Below are positions 8,698-17,770 of a stretch of DNA of 64,000 bases, piece after piece (positions within the stretch are counted from its first letter, which is position 1; each line of letters opens with the position of its first letter). Made by a program: the position numbers and the translations under genes. The notes under the pieces are model-generated. The model worked only from the letters and a program-made list of their open reading frames with translations. It made no database searches and was not told where the DNA came from. The stretch covers positions 141,054 through 205,053 of the forward strand of contig NZ_JAAMQJ010000004.1 in the NCBI RefSeq assembly GCF_013523125.1, in the 5' to 3' direction. This DNA is from Pseudomonas entomophila. Lineage in GTDB: Bacteria; Pseudomonadota; Gammaproteobacteria; Pseudomonadales; Pseudomonadaceae.

Positions 8698-9033
8698 ATG
8701 GATATCATCGAAACAATCAAAGAGCAGATTGCCAACAATACCGTTCTGCTGTACATGAAAGGCTCGCCGAACGCGCCGCAGTGTGGGTTTTCCGCTCGCG
8801 CGTCGCAGGCGGTGATGGGATGTGGCGAGAAGTTCGCCTACGTCGATATCCTGCAGAATCCTGAAATCCGCGCCAACCTGCCCAAGTACGCCAACTGGCC
8901 GACGTTCCCCCAGCTGTGGGTCGGCGGCGAACTGGTCGGCGGTAGCGACATCCTGCTGGAAATGTACGAGAAGGGTGAGCTGCAGACCTTGATCAAGGAC
9001 GCGGCGGCCAAAGCCAAGGCCTCCGAAGCCTGA
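8698..9033 (+). CDS. grxD: monothiol glutaredoxin, Grx4 type
   Basis: A small thioredoxin-fold protein that binds and transfers [2Fe-2S] clusters with glutathione. The protein has 111 residues. The CGFS active site has its cysteine at residue 29 (QCGFSARA), and the glutathione/partner motifs WPTFPQLWVGG and GGSDI follow. The ATG at 8698 has GAGGT upstream. It converges on bfr, next to bfd, which makes an iron-sulfur and iron-storage neighbourhood. The single Cys places it in the cluster-carrier class rather than among redox glutaredoxins. Confidence 0.95.
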   Translation: MDIIETIKEQIANNTVLLYMKGSPNAPQCGFSARASQAVMGCGEKFAYVDILQNPEIRANLPKYANWPTFPQLWVGGELVGGSDILLEMYEKGELQTLIKDAAAKAKASEA

Positions 9034-9038
9034 TGCAC

Positions 9039-9067
9039 CGACGCGTCGCCCCCTGGGCGGCGCGTCG
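9039..9067. terminator. hairpin between convergent grxD and bfr
   Basis: CGACGCGTCGCC and GGCGGCGCGTCG flank a short loop just after the grxD stop. The stem is imperfect and GC-rich, without a T-run. Confidence 0.45.
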
Positions 9068-9093
9068 AGGGCGAGCATGACGCCGTGGAGGGC

Positions 9094-9567
9094 TTACTCT
9101 TCGCCCATCTGCGACTGCATGTAGTTCTCGATACTGATCTTGTCGATCAGCCCCAGTTGAGTTTCCAGCCAGTCGATCTGTTCTTCCTTGCCTTCGAGAA
9201 TGTCTTCGAGCTGATCCCGGCTACCGAAATCGCCTGCCGTCTCGCAGTGGGCAATGGCGGCCTTGAGGTCGAGCAAGCCTTTCTGTTCGACACGCAGATC
9301 GCACTCGATCATCTCGCGGGTATGCTCGCCGATCAGCAGCTTGCCCAGGTCCTGCACGTTGGGAATGCCTTCGAGAAACAGGATGCGCTTGATCAGGGTG
9401 TCGGCGTATTTCATCGCATGGATCGAGGCTTTGTATTCGTGCTTGCCAATCGCATGCAGGCCCCAGTCTTCATACATGCGCGCATGCAGGAAGTATTGGT
9501 TGATCGCGACCAGCTCGTTTCCGAGAATTTTGTTGAGGTGCTGGATGACGCTGATGTCGCCTTTCAT
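9094..9567 (-). CDS. bfr: bacterioferritin, haem-binding subunit lacking the ferroxidase centre
   Basis: A 157-residue ferritin-fold four-helix protein that aligns without gaps to E. coli Bfr. The haem ligand Met52 is present (IHAMKYAD). Of the six dinuclear-iron ligands known in Bfr (E18, E51, H54, E94, E127, H130), only E18 and E94 remain. Position 51 is Ala, 54 is Tyr, 127 is Lys and 130 is Gln. This subunit can therefore bind haem at the dimer interface but should not oxidise iron alone. Pseudomonas bacterioferritins are known to be built from two subunit types that divide these roles. The partner gene is not in the window. bfd lies 200 bases upstream on the same strand. Confidence 0.92.
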   Translation of the reverse strand: MKGDISVIQHLNKILGNELVAINQYFLHARMYEDWGLHAIGKHEYKASIHAMKYADTLIKRILFLEGIPNVQDLGKLLIGEHTREMIECDLRVEQKGLLDLKAAIAHCETAGDFGSRDQLEDILEGKEEQIDWLETQLGLIDKISIENYMQSQMGEE

Positions 9568-9721
9568 GTCGGGTGCCTGCCATTCAATAAGTGCAATGCG
9601 CGAAGTGTGCGACGGTGCCGAGCAGGTGTCAAACTTAAGTAATTGAATACACTATGAAAATCAATAAGAATACGAATGTTTCAAAACTGCGTCTGACGAC
9701 TAACTGTTTGAATTGAAGGCA

Positions 9722-9747
9722 TAAAAAAACCAGGCCAGGGCCTGGTT
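9722..9747 (-). terminator. rho-independent terminator of bfd
   Basis: ACCAGGCC and GGCCTGGT form an 8-bp stem. On the minus strand seven T residues follow directly. It lies 18 bases past the bfd stop and separates bfd from bfr, which therefore needs its own promoter in 9568-9721. Confidence 0.85.
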
Positions 9748-9764
9748 CTCTGAAAATCGGCGTT

Positions 9765-9986
9765 TCACGCAGCGGTAAATTCCACCGGGTAGGGCAAGGC
9801 GGCCTGTTGGCCGACCTGCAGATCGGCGAGGGTATCACGGACCACCTCCTTGGCCAGGCACGCGCACTTGCCGCACTGGGTACCCACGTTCGTGGCGGCC
9901 CGGACCTCCTTGTAGCTGCAGCATCCTTCATAGATCGCGTCGCGGATCTGTCCGTCGGTGACACCTACACAAAGACACACGTACAT
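9765..9986 (-). CDS. bfd: bacterioferritin-associated ferredoxin
   Basis: A 73-residue [2Fe-2S] protein that binds bacterioferritin and passes electrons to its haem to reduce and release stored iron. Four cluster cysteines are visible, C4 and C6 (VCLC) and C38 and C41 (CGKC), with the BFD-like helix DGQIRDAIYEG. It lies upstream of bfr but behind a strong terminator, so it is a separate transcript. A Fur-like box at 10027-10047 fits the known induction of Bfd under iron starvation. Confidence 0.95.
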   Translation of the reverse strand: MYVCLCVGVTDGQIRDAIYEGCCSYKEVRAATNVGTQCGKCACLAKEVVRDTLADLQVGQQAALPYPVEFTAA

Positions 9987-10026
9987 AGTCGGCCCATCGT
10001 CAGTGGCGGCTGGATGGTCAAGAGAG

Positions 10027-10047
10027 TAATGCTAATGAGAATGCTTG
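10027..10047 (-). promoter_or_regulatory. putative Fur box upstream of bfd
   Basis: TAATGCTAATGAGAATGCTT matches the hexamer pattern of Fur sites (three consecutive NATWAT-like units). It lies about 40 bases before the bfd start, where a promoter would be. Motif evidence only. Confidence 0.65.
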
Positions 10048-10195
10048 TCAAAACACGGAAGCACGGCGTTCGCGTGTCCTGACCGGCGGTCAGGGTCGGC
10101 CTGCCACGGGATGCCATGTATGATGGGCGCCCCTTGCGGACTGCGCAGCCTGCCTGCGCGGGCCGCGCATGACGCCTACCTGTCAGGAGATGAGA

Positions 10196-10798
10196 ATGAG
10201 CGTACTCGTTGGTAAACAAGCCCCGGATTTCACCGTCGCTGCCGTGCTGGGCAATGGCGAGATCGTCGATAGCTTCAACCTGGCTTCGGCCATCAAGGGC
10301 AAGTACGGCCTGGTCTTCTTCTACCCGCTGGACTTCACCTTCGTCTGCCCGTCGGAGCTGATCGCCCTAGACAACCGTATGCCTGATTTCCAGGCGCGTG
10401 GCGTGGAAGTGATCGGCGTCTCCATCGACTCCCACTTCACCCACAATGCCTGGCGCAACACGCCGGTCGAGAAGGGCGGGATCGGCCAGGTCAGGTACAC
10501 CCTGGCAGCTGACATCTCCCACGAGATCTGCAAGGCCTACGACGTCGAGTCCGAGGGCGGCGTGGCCTTCCGTGGCGCATTCCTGATCGACCAGAACGGC
10601 CTGGTGCGCTCGCAGCTCGTCAACGACCTGCCACTGGGCCGTAACATGGACGAGCTGCTGCGCCTGGTCGATGCCCTGCAGTTCCACGAAGAGCACGGTG
10701 AAGTCTGCCCTGCCAACTGGAAGAAAGGCGACAAGGGCATGACGGCCTCGCCTGAAGGCGTTGCGGCGTACCTGAGCGAGAACGCCGGCAAGCTGTAA
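10196..10798 (+). CDS. typical 2-Cys peroxiredoxin (AhpC/TSA family)
   Basis: A 200-residue thiol peroxidase that reduces hydrogen peroxide and organic peroxides. The peroxidatic cysteine is C51 in the motif DFTFVCPSE. The resolving cysteine is C171 in GEVCPANW, near the C-terminus as in typical 2-Cys enzymes. Residues 72-82 (EVIGVSIDSHF) and GGVAFRGAFLID are family hallmarks. The start at 10196 follows AGGAGATGAGA; an in-frame ATG at 10169 adds nine unlikely residues. It is divergent from bfd, so the iron and peroxide genes share a regulatory region. No reductase gene (AhpF type) is adjacent. Confidence 0.93.
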   Translation: MSVLVGKQAPDFTVAAVLGNGEIVDSFNLASAIKGKYGLVFFYPLDFTFVCPSELIALDNRMPDFQARGVEVIGVSIDSHFTHNAWRNTPVEKGGIGQVRYTLAADISHEICKAYDVESEGGVAFRGAFLIDQNGLVRSQLVNDLPLGRNMDELLRLVDALQFHEEHGEVCPANWKKGDKGMTASPEGVAAYLSENAGKL

Positions 10799-10860
10799 GC
10801 GTCGGGCCAGTTCGTAATCGATCCGGTCGATGACGGCCAGCGGTGGCGAGCTGGCGTTCG

Positions 10861-10890
10861 AGGCCGTCCAGGTGCATGCCTGGACGGCCT
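10861..10890. terminator. perfect 12-bp hairpin between peroxiredoxin and rnt
   Basis: AGGCCGTCCAGG and CCTGGACGGCCT enclose a six-base loop. It lies between two convergent genes and could terminate both. Confidence 0.8.
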
Positions 10891-10907
10891 TGCGCTGTCA
10901 GGGGCGT

Positions 10908-11579
10908 TCAGTCGTCGAAGTGACGCCAGCCGCCCATGTCCTTCCAGCGGTTGACGATGGCGCAGAACAGCTCGGCGGTCTTCTCCGTGTCGTAACGGGC
11001 CGAGTGGGCCTCGCGGCCATCGAAGTCGATGTCGGCGCTCTGGCACGCCCGCGCCAGCACCGTCTGACCGTAGGCCAGGCCGGCCAGGGTCGCCGTGTCG
11101 AAGCTGGAGAACGGGTGGAACGGGTTGCGCTTGAGGTCGCCTCGCGCCACGGCGGCGTTGAGGAAGCCCAGGTCGAAGCTGCTGTTGTGGCCGACCAGGA
11201 TGGCGCGCTTGCAGCCGTTGGCCTTCAAGGCCTTGCGCACGCCGCGGAAGATGTCGGTCAGCGCGGTTTCCTCGCTGACGGCCATGCGCAGCGGATGATC
11301 GAGCTTGATGCCGGTGAACTCCAGGGCAGCCTGCTCGATGTTGGCGCCGGCGAACGGCTCGACCCGATGGAAGTAGGTGTGCTCCGGGAACAGGAAGCCC
11401 TTCTCGTCCATGCCGATGGTGACCGCGGCGATCTCCAGCAGGGCGTCGGTAGCGCTGTTGAAGCCACCCGTTTCGACGTCCACGACCACCGGCAGGTAAC
11501 CGCGGAAACGTTCGGCCATGGGGTGGCGCAGGGTGGCCGATTGACCGTCCTGGTCGTCGTCGTACAGATCGTCGCTCAC
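10908..11579 (-). CDS. rnt: ribonuclease T
   Basis: A DEDD-family 3'-5' exoribonuclease that trims the 3' ends of tRNAs and stable RNAs. The protein has 223 residues. The first catalytic motif is VVDVETGGF (about residue 31), the second lies around [12 protein letters not shown] near residue 130, and the third is the SARYDTEKT region near residue 190. Start is GTG at 11579, whose GTGA overlaps the pyrC stop, so rnt is translationally coupled to pyrC. The highly acidic N-terminus (DDLYDDDQD) is usual for Pseudomonas RNase T. Confidence 0.95.
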   Translation of the reverse strand: MSDDLYDDDQDGQSATLRHPMAERFRGYLPVVVDVETGGFNSATDALLEIAAVTIGMDEKGFLFPEHTYFHRVEPFAGANIEQAALEFTGIKLDHPLRMAVSEETALTDIFRGVRKALKANGCKRAILVGHNSSFDLGFLNAAVARGDLKRNPFHPFSSFDTATLAGLAYGQTVLARACQSADIDFDGREAHSARYDTEKTAELFCAIVNRWKDMGGWRHFDD

Positions 11580-12622
11580 GCGTGGTCCTCCAGCAGGCGC
11601 CAGCGCAGCGTTTCGCCGGCGCGTAGCGGTATCACCGTCTGCTCGCCGAAAGGCAGGCTCTCGGGCGCGGTCCAGGCCTCGCGGACCAGGGTGATGGTGT
11701 CGGTGTTGGCCGGCAGGCCGTAGAACGCCGGGCCATGCAGGCTGGCGAAGCCTTCCAGCTTGTCCAGTGCGTTACGGCTTTCGAAAGCTTCGGCGTACAG
11801 TTCGATCGCCGCATAGGCGGTGTAGCAGCCTGCACAGCCGCAGGCCGATTCCTTGGCGTGACGCGCATGGGGCGCCGAATCGGTGCCCAGGAAGAACTTG
11901 CGGTTGCCGCGGGTGGCGGCGTCGAGCAATGCTTCCTGGTGCGTGTTGCGCTTGAGGATCGGCAGGCAGTAGAAGTGTGGACGGATACCGCCCACCAGCA
12001 TGTGGTTGCGGTTGTACAGCAGGTGCTGCGCGGTGATGGTCGCACCGACGTTATCGGGCGCTTCGGTGACGAACTGCGCGGCATCGGCGGTGGTGATGTG
12101 CTCGAAGACCACCTTGAGGGTCGGGAAGCGTTCGACCACGCCGCGCAGGTGCTCGTCGATGAAACGCTTCTCACGGTCGAACACGTCGATCTCCGCGCGC
12201 GTCACCTCGCCGTGCACCAGCAGAGGCAGGCCGGCCTCGGCCAGTGCCTCCAGCGCCGGGAAAATGTTGTCGATGCGCGTGACGCCGGAATCGGAATTGG
12301 TGGTCGCGCCGGCCGGGTACAGCTTGGCGGCGTACACCAGGCCGCTGGCCTTGGCCTCGGCGATGTCCTGCGCGGTGGTCCGGTCGGTGAGGTACAGCAC
12401 CATCAGCGGCTCGAAGCGGCTGCCGGTCGGTCGGGCCGCCAGGATGCGCTCACGGTAGGCGCTGGCCTCGGAAGCGGTGCGCACGGGCGGGACCAGGTTG
12501 GGCATGATGATGGCGCGGGCGAAGGTACGCGCCACGTCGCCGACGGTATGCGGCAACACCGCGCCATCGCGCAGGTGAATATGCCAGTCATCGGGACGCA
12601 GAAGGGTCAGGCGATCGGACAT
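11576..12622 (-). CDS. pyrC: dihydroorotase
   Basis: Catalyses the reversible cyclisation of N-carbamoyl-aspartate to dihydroorotate in pyrimidine synthesis. The protein has 348 residues, the class II length. The metal-binding HIHLRDG is at residues about 15-21. [16 protein letters not shown] contains the lysine that is carbamylated in this family. HGEVT and FEHITTADA supply further metal ligands, and GTDSAPHA carries the catalytic Asp. The start at 12622 ([16 protein letters not shown]) was chosen over an ATG 27 bases upstream on family similarity. It is followed by rnt with a 4-base overlap. Confidence 0.96.
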   Translation of the reverse strand: MSDRLTLLRPDDWHIHLRDGAVLPHTVGDVARTFARAIIMPNLVPPVRTASEASAYRERILAARPTGSRFEPLMVLYLTDRTTAQDIAEAKASGLVYAAKLYPAGATTNSDSGVTRIDNIFPALEALAEAGLPLLVHGEVTRAEIDVFDREKRFIDEHLRGVVERFPTLKVVFEHITTADAAQFVTEAPDNVGATITAQHLLYNRNHMLVGGIRPHFYCLPILKRNTHQEALLDAATRGNRKFFLGTDSAPHARHAKESACGCAGCYTAYAAIELYAEAFESRNALDKLEGFASLHGPAFYGLPANTDTITLVREAWTAPESLPFGEQTVIPLRAGETLRWRLLEDHA

Positions 12623-12752
12623 TGGGGATTCCAGGCGGGTCGAACTCAAGGCGCAATGCTACCGGAAAAGCCCTTCTCGGGCACGGGCTATCAAGTTTGC
12701 CGCGCAGCGACCGATACGCTGACGTGAGCCGTGATCATCCGTGGAGCCCGCC

Positions 12753-13754
12753 GTGCGCCAGCGTTACCTTGCCTTGTTCAGTATGTTTGCCAGCCTGCCG
12801 GCGATGGCGCTGACGTTCCAGACACGCATGGAGAACGTCGCCTGGAAGGTCGAGGGCGATGTCTTCGAGTGTCGGCTGGTCCAGCCCGTGGAGGGCTTCG
12901 GCAGCGGTGAATTCGTGCGCCGTGCAGGCGAGGCCGCGACGTTCCAGCTGCGCTCGTCCGCCAATGCCTTGGGGGCCGGGCCGGCGACCTTGCTGGCCGC
13001 TGCGGCGCCCTGGCAGCCAGGGCGTGCCGACATCGACCTGGGCAGCGTGCGCCTGGGGCGTACAGGCGTGCTGTTCAGTTCTTCCCAGGGGCAGGCCAGC
13101 CGCCTGATCAATGGTTTGCTCGACGGGCGCAGCGCGGTGGTGCGTAACCGCGCCGGGGAAGGCGGCCGGACGATGGACGTGCGGGTACTGCCCGTCAGCT
13201 TCGCCAAGGCCTACACGGACTACCAGGTGTGCGCCAGCCGTCTGCTGCCGATGAACTACGACCAGATCCGCCAGACCCAGGTCGGCTTCCCGGCCCGTGA
13301 CGGCACGGACCTGGATGCCGCCGCCAAGGCACGCCTGGACGTGCTGCTCGATTACATGAAGGCCGATCCGACCGTCAACCGCATCGAGCTCGATGGCCAT
13401 TCCGACAACAGTGGCAACCGCCTGACCAACCGCGAGCTGTCCCGACGGCGTGCCTTGGCCGTGGCGGACTACTTCAAGGCCCATGGTTTCACCGACGCAC
13501 AGATCACCGTCCGCTTCCATGGCGAGCGCTACCCGCTGGTGCGCAACAACAATGCGTCCAACCGGGCCCGCAACCGGCGCGTCAGCATTCAGCTGGAGCG
13601 GGGTGCGGCGCTCGAATCACCCGCACCGGCCAGTGAGCCCGCCGCGCCGGCGGCTTCTGCCGCCAGCCAGGCACCGGCGGCGTCTGCACCGGCGGCGCCA
13701 GCCCCGACGACCTCGAACGTCGCGACGCCTGCGCCGACGCCCGCCAAGCCTTAA
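12753..13754 (+). CDS. motY: MotY-like flagellar stator-associated OmpA-domain protein
   Basis: A periplasmic protein that surrounds the flagellar basal body and helps anchor the motor stator to peptidoglycan. The protein has 333 residues from the GTG at 12753, which is preceded by GGAG at 8 bases. A signal peptide ends near LPAMALTFQ. An N-terminal MotY domain (residues about 20-155) is followed by an OmpA-like peptidoglycan-binding domain (IELDGHSDNSGNRLTNRELSRRRA, then RNRRVSIQLE). The last 45 residues form a low-complexity Ala/Pro tail that is probably a flexible extension. No flagellar genes are adjacent, as is usual for motY in Pseudomonas. Confidence 0.85.
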   Translation: MRQRYLALFSMFASLPAMALTFQTRMENVAWKVEGDVFECRLVQPVEGFGSGEFVRRAGEAATFQLRSSANALGAGPATLLAAAAPWQPGRADIDLGSVRLGRTGVLFSSSQGQASRLINGLLDGRSAVVRNRAGEGGRTMDVRVLPVSFAKAYTDYQVCASRLLPMNYDQIRQTQVGFPARDGTDLDAAAKARLDVLLDYMKADPTVNRIELDGHSDNSGNRLTNRELSRRRALAVADYFKAHGFTDAQITVRFHGERYPLVRNNNASNRARNRRVSIQLERGAALESPAPASEPAAPAASAASQAPAASAPAAPAPTTSNVATPAPTPAKP

Positions 13755-13787
13755 GCCAGGGAATAGGCCCCCTCGCTCACCGGCGCG

Positions 13788-13848
13788 TGTCGCTTGGCCG
13801 TCACAAGCTGTCGCCCCACTGTAAATCTCGTGCCAAGCCCGGTAGAAT
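13788..13848 (+). promoter_or_regulatory. argG promoter with tandem ArgR half-sites
   Basis: TGTCGC at 13788-13793 and again at 13809-13814 are exactly 21 bases apart, each followed by eight bases and CA or AA. This fits the Pseudomonas ArgR direct-repeat operator. A -10 TAGAAT is at 13843-13848, with TGTAAA 17 bases upstream. The second half-site overlaps the -35, suggesting arginine repression of argG. Confidence 0.7.
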
Positions 13849-13883
13849 CGTGGGCTTTTCGCACAACCCCGTGGAGTGATGGC

Positions 13884-15101
<1,218 letters not shown>

Positions 15102-15215
15102 AGGCGTCGATCCCGCCTTGTGCCTGACGGCGACGTCCAGGTACGGGGCGGGCCCTCCCGTCGGTCCGTTCTGGCCCGACGAACGCATCATGGCGCCTCC
15201 CGTTCTGCACTGGCG

Positions 15216-15680
15216 TCATGTCATCGGACCGGGTATCGCCTGTCGGGTCGACAGGGGCTCCACCGCCAGGCGCACGCAGGCGTGGTGCTCCATGTCGTAG
15301 ATGATCCATTTGCAGTGCACGGCTGGCGTGGTGGTGACCACACGTACCACGTGCTGCTCGATCGCGTGCTTCGCCTGCGGTCCTGAAATCACCAAGGTTT
15401 GTGTATCGGCACTGGCGCTGGAGTCGTCATTCGGCGTGCGCGTGCGGGCTGGTGCGTCCGGCTTGGCGGGCTCGGCAGGCACATACAGCGACCTGTAGTT
15501 GAAGTTGAGCGTCAGGAAGAACAGCAGAGTCAGGAAAAAGGGAAAGCCTACCAGGAACCAGGTGTAGACGATCTGGCTGCGCTCGCTCAGAAAAGGCAAT
15601 GACGCGAGTGCAGAGGCTTCGATGACGCCTGCGAAGATTGCGATCACGGTAAGCGGATTGATCGGTTGCATTTCATTCAT
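15216..15680 (-). CDS. hypothetical two-pass membrane protein with soluble C-terminal domain
   Basis: I do not recognise this 154-residue protein. Two hydrophobic helices are visible at about residues 8-27 (PLTVIAIFAGVIEASALASL) and 36-60 (YTWFLVGFPFFLTLLFFLTL). A Pro/Ala/Asp-rich linker follows (residues about 68-95), then a compact C-terminal segment containing VISGPQAKHAIEQHVVRVV and WIIYDMEHHACVRL. It starts at ATG 15680 with a GGCGG-type upstream sequence. It stands alone between argG and the response regulator. The A+T content rises on its upstream side, consistent with an acquired gene. Function unknown. Confidence 0.6.
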   Translation of the reverse strand: MNEMQPINPLTVIAIFAGVIEASALASLPFLSERSQIVYTWFLVGFPFFLTLLFFLTLNFNYRSLYVPAEPAKPDAPARTRTPNDDSSASADTQTLVISGPQAKHAIEQHVVRVVTTTPAVHCKWIIYDMEHHACVRLAVEPLSTRQAIPGPMT

Positions 15681-16066
15681 GGCGAGCCGCCTGTCAGGAC
15701 AGTGCACGTGGAGGTGTCACGGCCCACACGTTGCATCGGATGCGAGGTGCTTCTTCAGCAGGAAGTCTTGCTGAGGCGAACGATCTTGAGGGTGTGCAAT
15801 TTCCCATCGATCCGATGTCTTTGTCTGCTCGTGAAGCCGACGTTCCCTACGCTGGGTTCTTCTATTGGTTTGGTAAGGTGGCATTCGAGATGCGTTTATC
15901 TTGAGCACCCTATATGAATCAGATTTTTTCTAGATGTAGGAAGTTTCGCTAGTTGATGTAAGTCTTATCTTTGCCATCGAATGAGCAGGGAGGCGACACG
16001 CAATTTCATGGCGGTCTCGGTTATTGTGGCGCTTCAAAACTAGAACAACGGAAAGTTGGATAACGC
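15681..16066. other. non-coding, locally A+T-rich intergenic region
   Basis: 386 bases between the hypothetical membrane gene and the response regulator. I see no convincing gene. The base composition is clearly richer in A+T than the flanks, especially 15840-15990, where promoters for the response regulator are expected. Confidence 0.5.
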
Positions 16067-16693
16067 ATGAATAAAGTGTTGATCGTAGATGACCATCCGG
16101 TCATCCGGCTGGCAGTGCGTATGTTGATGGAGCGGCATGGCTACGATGTGGTAGCGGAAACGGACAACGGCGTGGATGCATTGCAATTGGCGAAGGAGCA
16201 CCGTCCTGACATCGTGATCCTGGACATCGGTATTCCCAAGCTCGATGGCCTCGAAGTCATCACGCGCCTTGCCATGTGCAACCCCAATACCCGGGTGCTG
16301 GTACTCACCTCTCAGGCGCCGGGGCACTTCTCGATGCGCTGCATGCAGGCGGGCGCTGCGGGCTACGTCTGCAAGCAACAGGAACTGACCGAGCTGCTCA
16401 GTGCCATCAAGGCGGTGCTCTCCGGTTATAGCTACTTCCCGAACCAGGCATTGCACAAGGCGCGCTGCGTACTCAATGGGGGGACCGAAACCGAGATGGT
16501 CGAGCGTCTGTCCGGTCGGGAGATGATGGTGCTGCAGCAACTGGCCAAGGGGCGTAGCAACAAAGAGATCGCCGACAGCATGTTCCTCAGCAACAAGACC
16601 GTCAGCACCTACAAGACCCGGTTGCTGCACAAGCTCAATGCCCGTTCGCTGGTCGACCTGATCGAGCTTGCCAATCGTCACGGCCTGACGTGA
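16067..16693 (+). CDS. LuxR-family response regulator, BvgA-like
   Basis: A two-component transcription factor of 208 residues. The receiver domain spans residues about 1-120, with the acidic pocket DD at 8-9, the phosphoacceptor D53 (VILDIG), a Thr/Ser switch in LVLTSQAP and the conserved Lys in YVCKQQ. A LuxR helix-turn-helix occupies about 147-205 (LSGREMMVLQQLAKGRSNKE, then KTVSTYKTRLLHKL). No histidine kinase gene is adjacent, so its partner is elsewhere. It sits alone downstream of an A+T-rich gap. The target genes cannot be inferred. Confidence 0.88.
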   Translation: MNKVLIVDDHPVIRLAVRMLMERHGYDVVAETDNGVDALQLAKEHRPDIVILDIGIPKLDGLEVITRLAMCNPNTRVLVLTSQAPGHFSMRCMQAGAAGYVCKQQELTELLSAIKAVLSGYSYFPNQALHKARCVLNGGTETEMVERLSGREMMVLQQLAKGRSNKEIADSMFLSNKTVSTYKTRLLHKLNARSLVDLIELANRHGLT

Positions 16694-16723
16694 CGGCCAG
16701 GCCATGGCCGGTTCAGGCACTCG

Positions 16724-16903
16724 CTAGAGGTCGTAATCGTATTCGGACAATTGGCGTTTCAACCGGCGCTCTTCCAGCAGGTTGTCGATGGTGCGACGCT
16801 TGCTCAGGTCGGCCTTGAGGCTTACCGGCGCCTGCTCTGTGTCGTCTTCAGCGCTGCTACCGAAATCATCGTCCAGAACGAGGTCTTCTTTTTCACTACC
16901 CAT
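16724..16903 (-). CDS. small acidic protein, PA3496-type putative envelope integrity protein
   Basis: A 59-residue protein. The N-terminal half is acidic (MGSEKEDLVLDDDFGS and further Asp/Glu), and the C-terminal half is basic and helical (SKRRTIDNLLEERRLKRQL), ending SEYDYDL. I recognise it as the small family named after P. aeruginosa PA3496, found beside nth in that genome; nth is its neighbour here too. It starts at ATG 16903 and has no signal peptide. Its biochemical role is unknown and the envelope label comes from family naming. Confidence 0.75.
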   Translation of the reverse strand: MGSEKEDLVLDDDFGSSAEDDTEQAPVSLKADLSKRRTIDNLLEERRLKRQLSEYDYDL

Positions 16904-17004
16904 GTGTCACTCCAAGCCTAGAGCCATGGGCGACCTTATAACGGGATTCGTGAAACCCGTAAAAAAGATTTTTTCAATCGAAGCGAGTGGTTTTTCAAAT
17001 CGAC

Positions 17005-17643
17005 TCAATCGTCCGAGGTCTTGGCCTTGTATTCGCACAGGTCTTCGATACGGCAACTGCCACAGCGTGGCTTGCGCGCCTGACAGACGTACCGGCCATG
17101 CAGGATCAACCAATGGTGAGCGTCCAGCAGGTAATCGTGCGGCACGAATTTCAGCAGCTTGTGCTCGACCTCCAGAACGTTTTTCCCAGGCGCGATGTTC
17201 GTGCGGTTGCTGACGCGAAAGATATGCGTGTCCACCGCCATGGTCAGTTGCCTGAACGCGGTGTTGAGTACCACGTTGGCAGTCTTGCGTCCCACCCCTG
17301 GCAGCGCTTCCAGCGCTTCGCGCTCGTCGGGCACCTGACCGCCATGACGCTCGAGCAGCAGACGACAGGTCTCGATGACGTTGCGTGCCTTGGCGTTGTA
17401 CAAGCCGATGGTCTTGATGTAATCGCTCAGGCCCTCGACGCCCAGCGCATGGATCGCTTCGGGCGTGTTGGCCACGGGAAACAGGCGTGCCGTGGCCTTG
17501 TTGACGCCGACATCGGTAGCCTGAGCAGACAGGATGACGGCGATCAGCAGCTCGAACGGCGTGGCATAGGCCAGCTCCGTCCTGGGTTCGGGATTGTCTT
17601 CGTGCAGCCGACGGAAGATTTCCAGGCGTTTGGCAGCATTCAT
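17005..17643 (-). CDS. nth: endonuclease III
   Basis: A base-excision repair glycosylase/AP-lyase acting on oxidised pyrimidines. The protein has 212 residues from the ATG at 17643. The helix-hairpin-helix LPGVGRKTANVV contains the catalytic K120, and D138 is in AVDTHIFR, the same numbering as E. coli Nth. The [4Fe-4S] cluster cysteines are CQARKPRCGSCRIEDLC (C-X6-C-X2-C-X5-C). An in-frame extension to 17835 overlaps metG and is rejected. In P. aeruginosa, as I remember it, nth closes the rnf operon; here no rnf gene is between nth and metG. Confidence 0.96.
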   Translation of the reverse strand: MNAAKRLEIFRRLHEDNPEPRTELAYATPFELLIAVILSAQATDVGVNKATARLFPVANTPEAIHALGVEGLSDYIKTIGLYNAKARNVIETCRLLLERHGGQVPDEREALEALPGVGRKTANVVLNTAFRQLTMAVDTHIFRVSNRTNIAPGKNVLEVEHKLLKFVPHDYLLDAHHWLILHGRYVCQARKPRCGSCRIEDLCEYKAKTSDD

Positions 17644-17770
17644 ACTCGTAAGGTCTCCAGGCGCCGACATCGGCCCGGGCCTGCGCTTCAGGTGCCTGAA
17701 ACCACAGGCACCGGTCCGCCGCTGACGGGCCTCGTTGCTGAGCCGCTCCGGCGTACCGGAGCGCAAGCGA

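Noticed and set aside
15666..15917. Plus-strand frame of 83 codons before the response regulator
   Set aside because: No ribosome binding site, overlaps the start of the hypothetical membrane gene, Cys/Arg-rich text without family resemblance.
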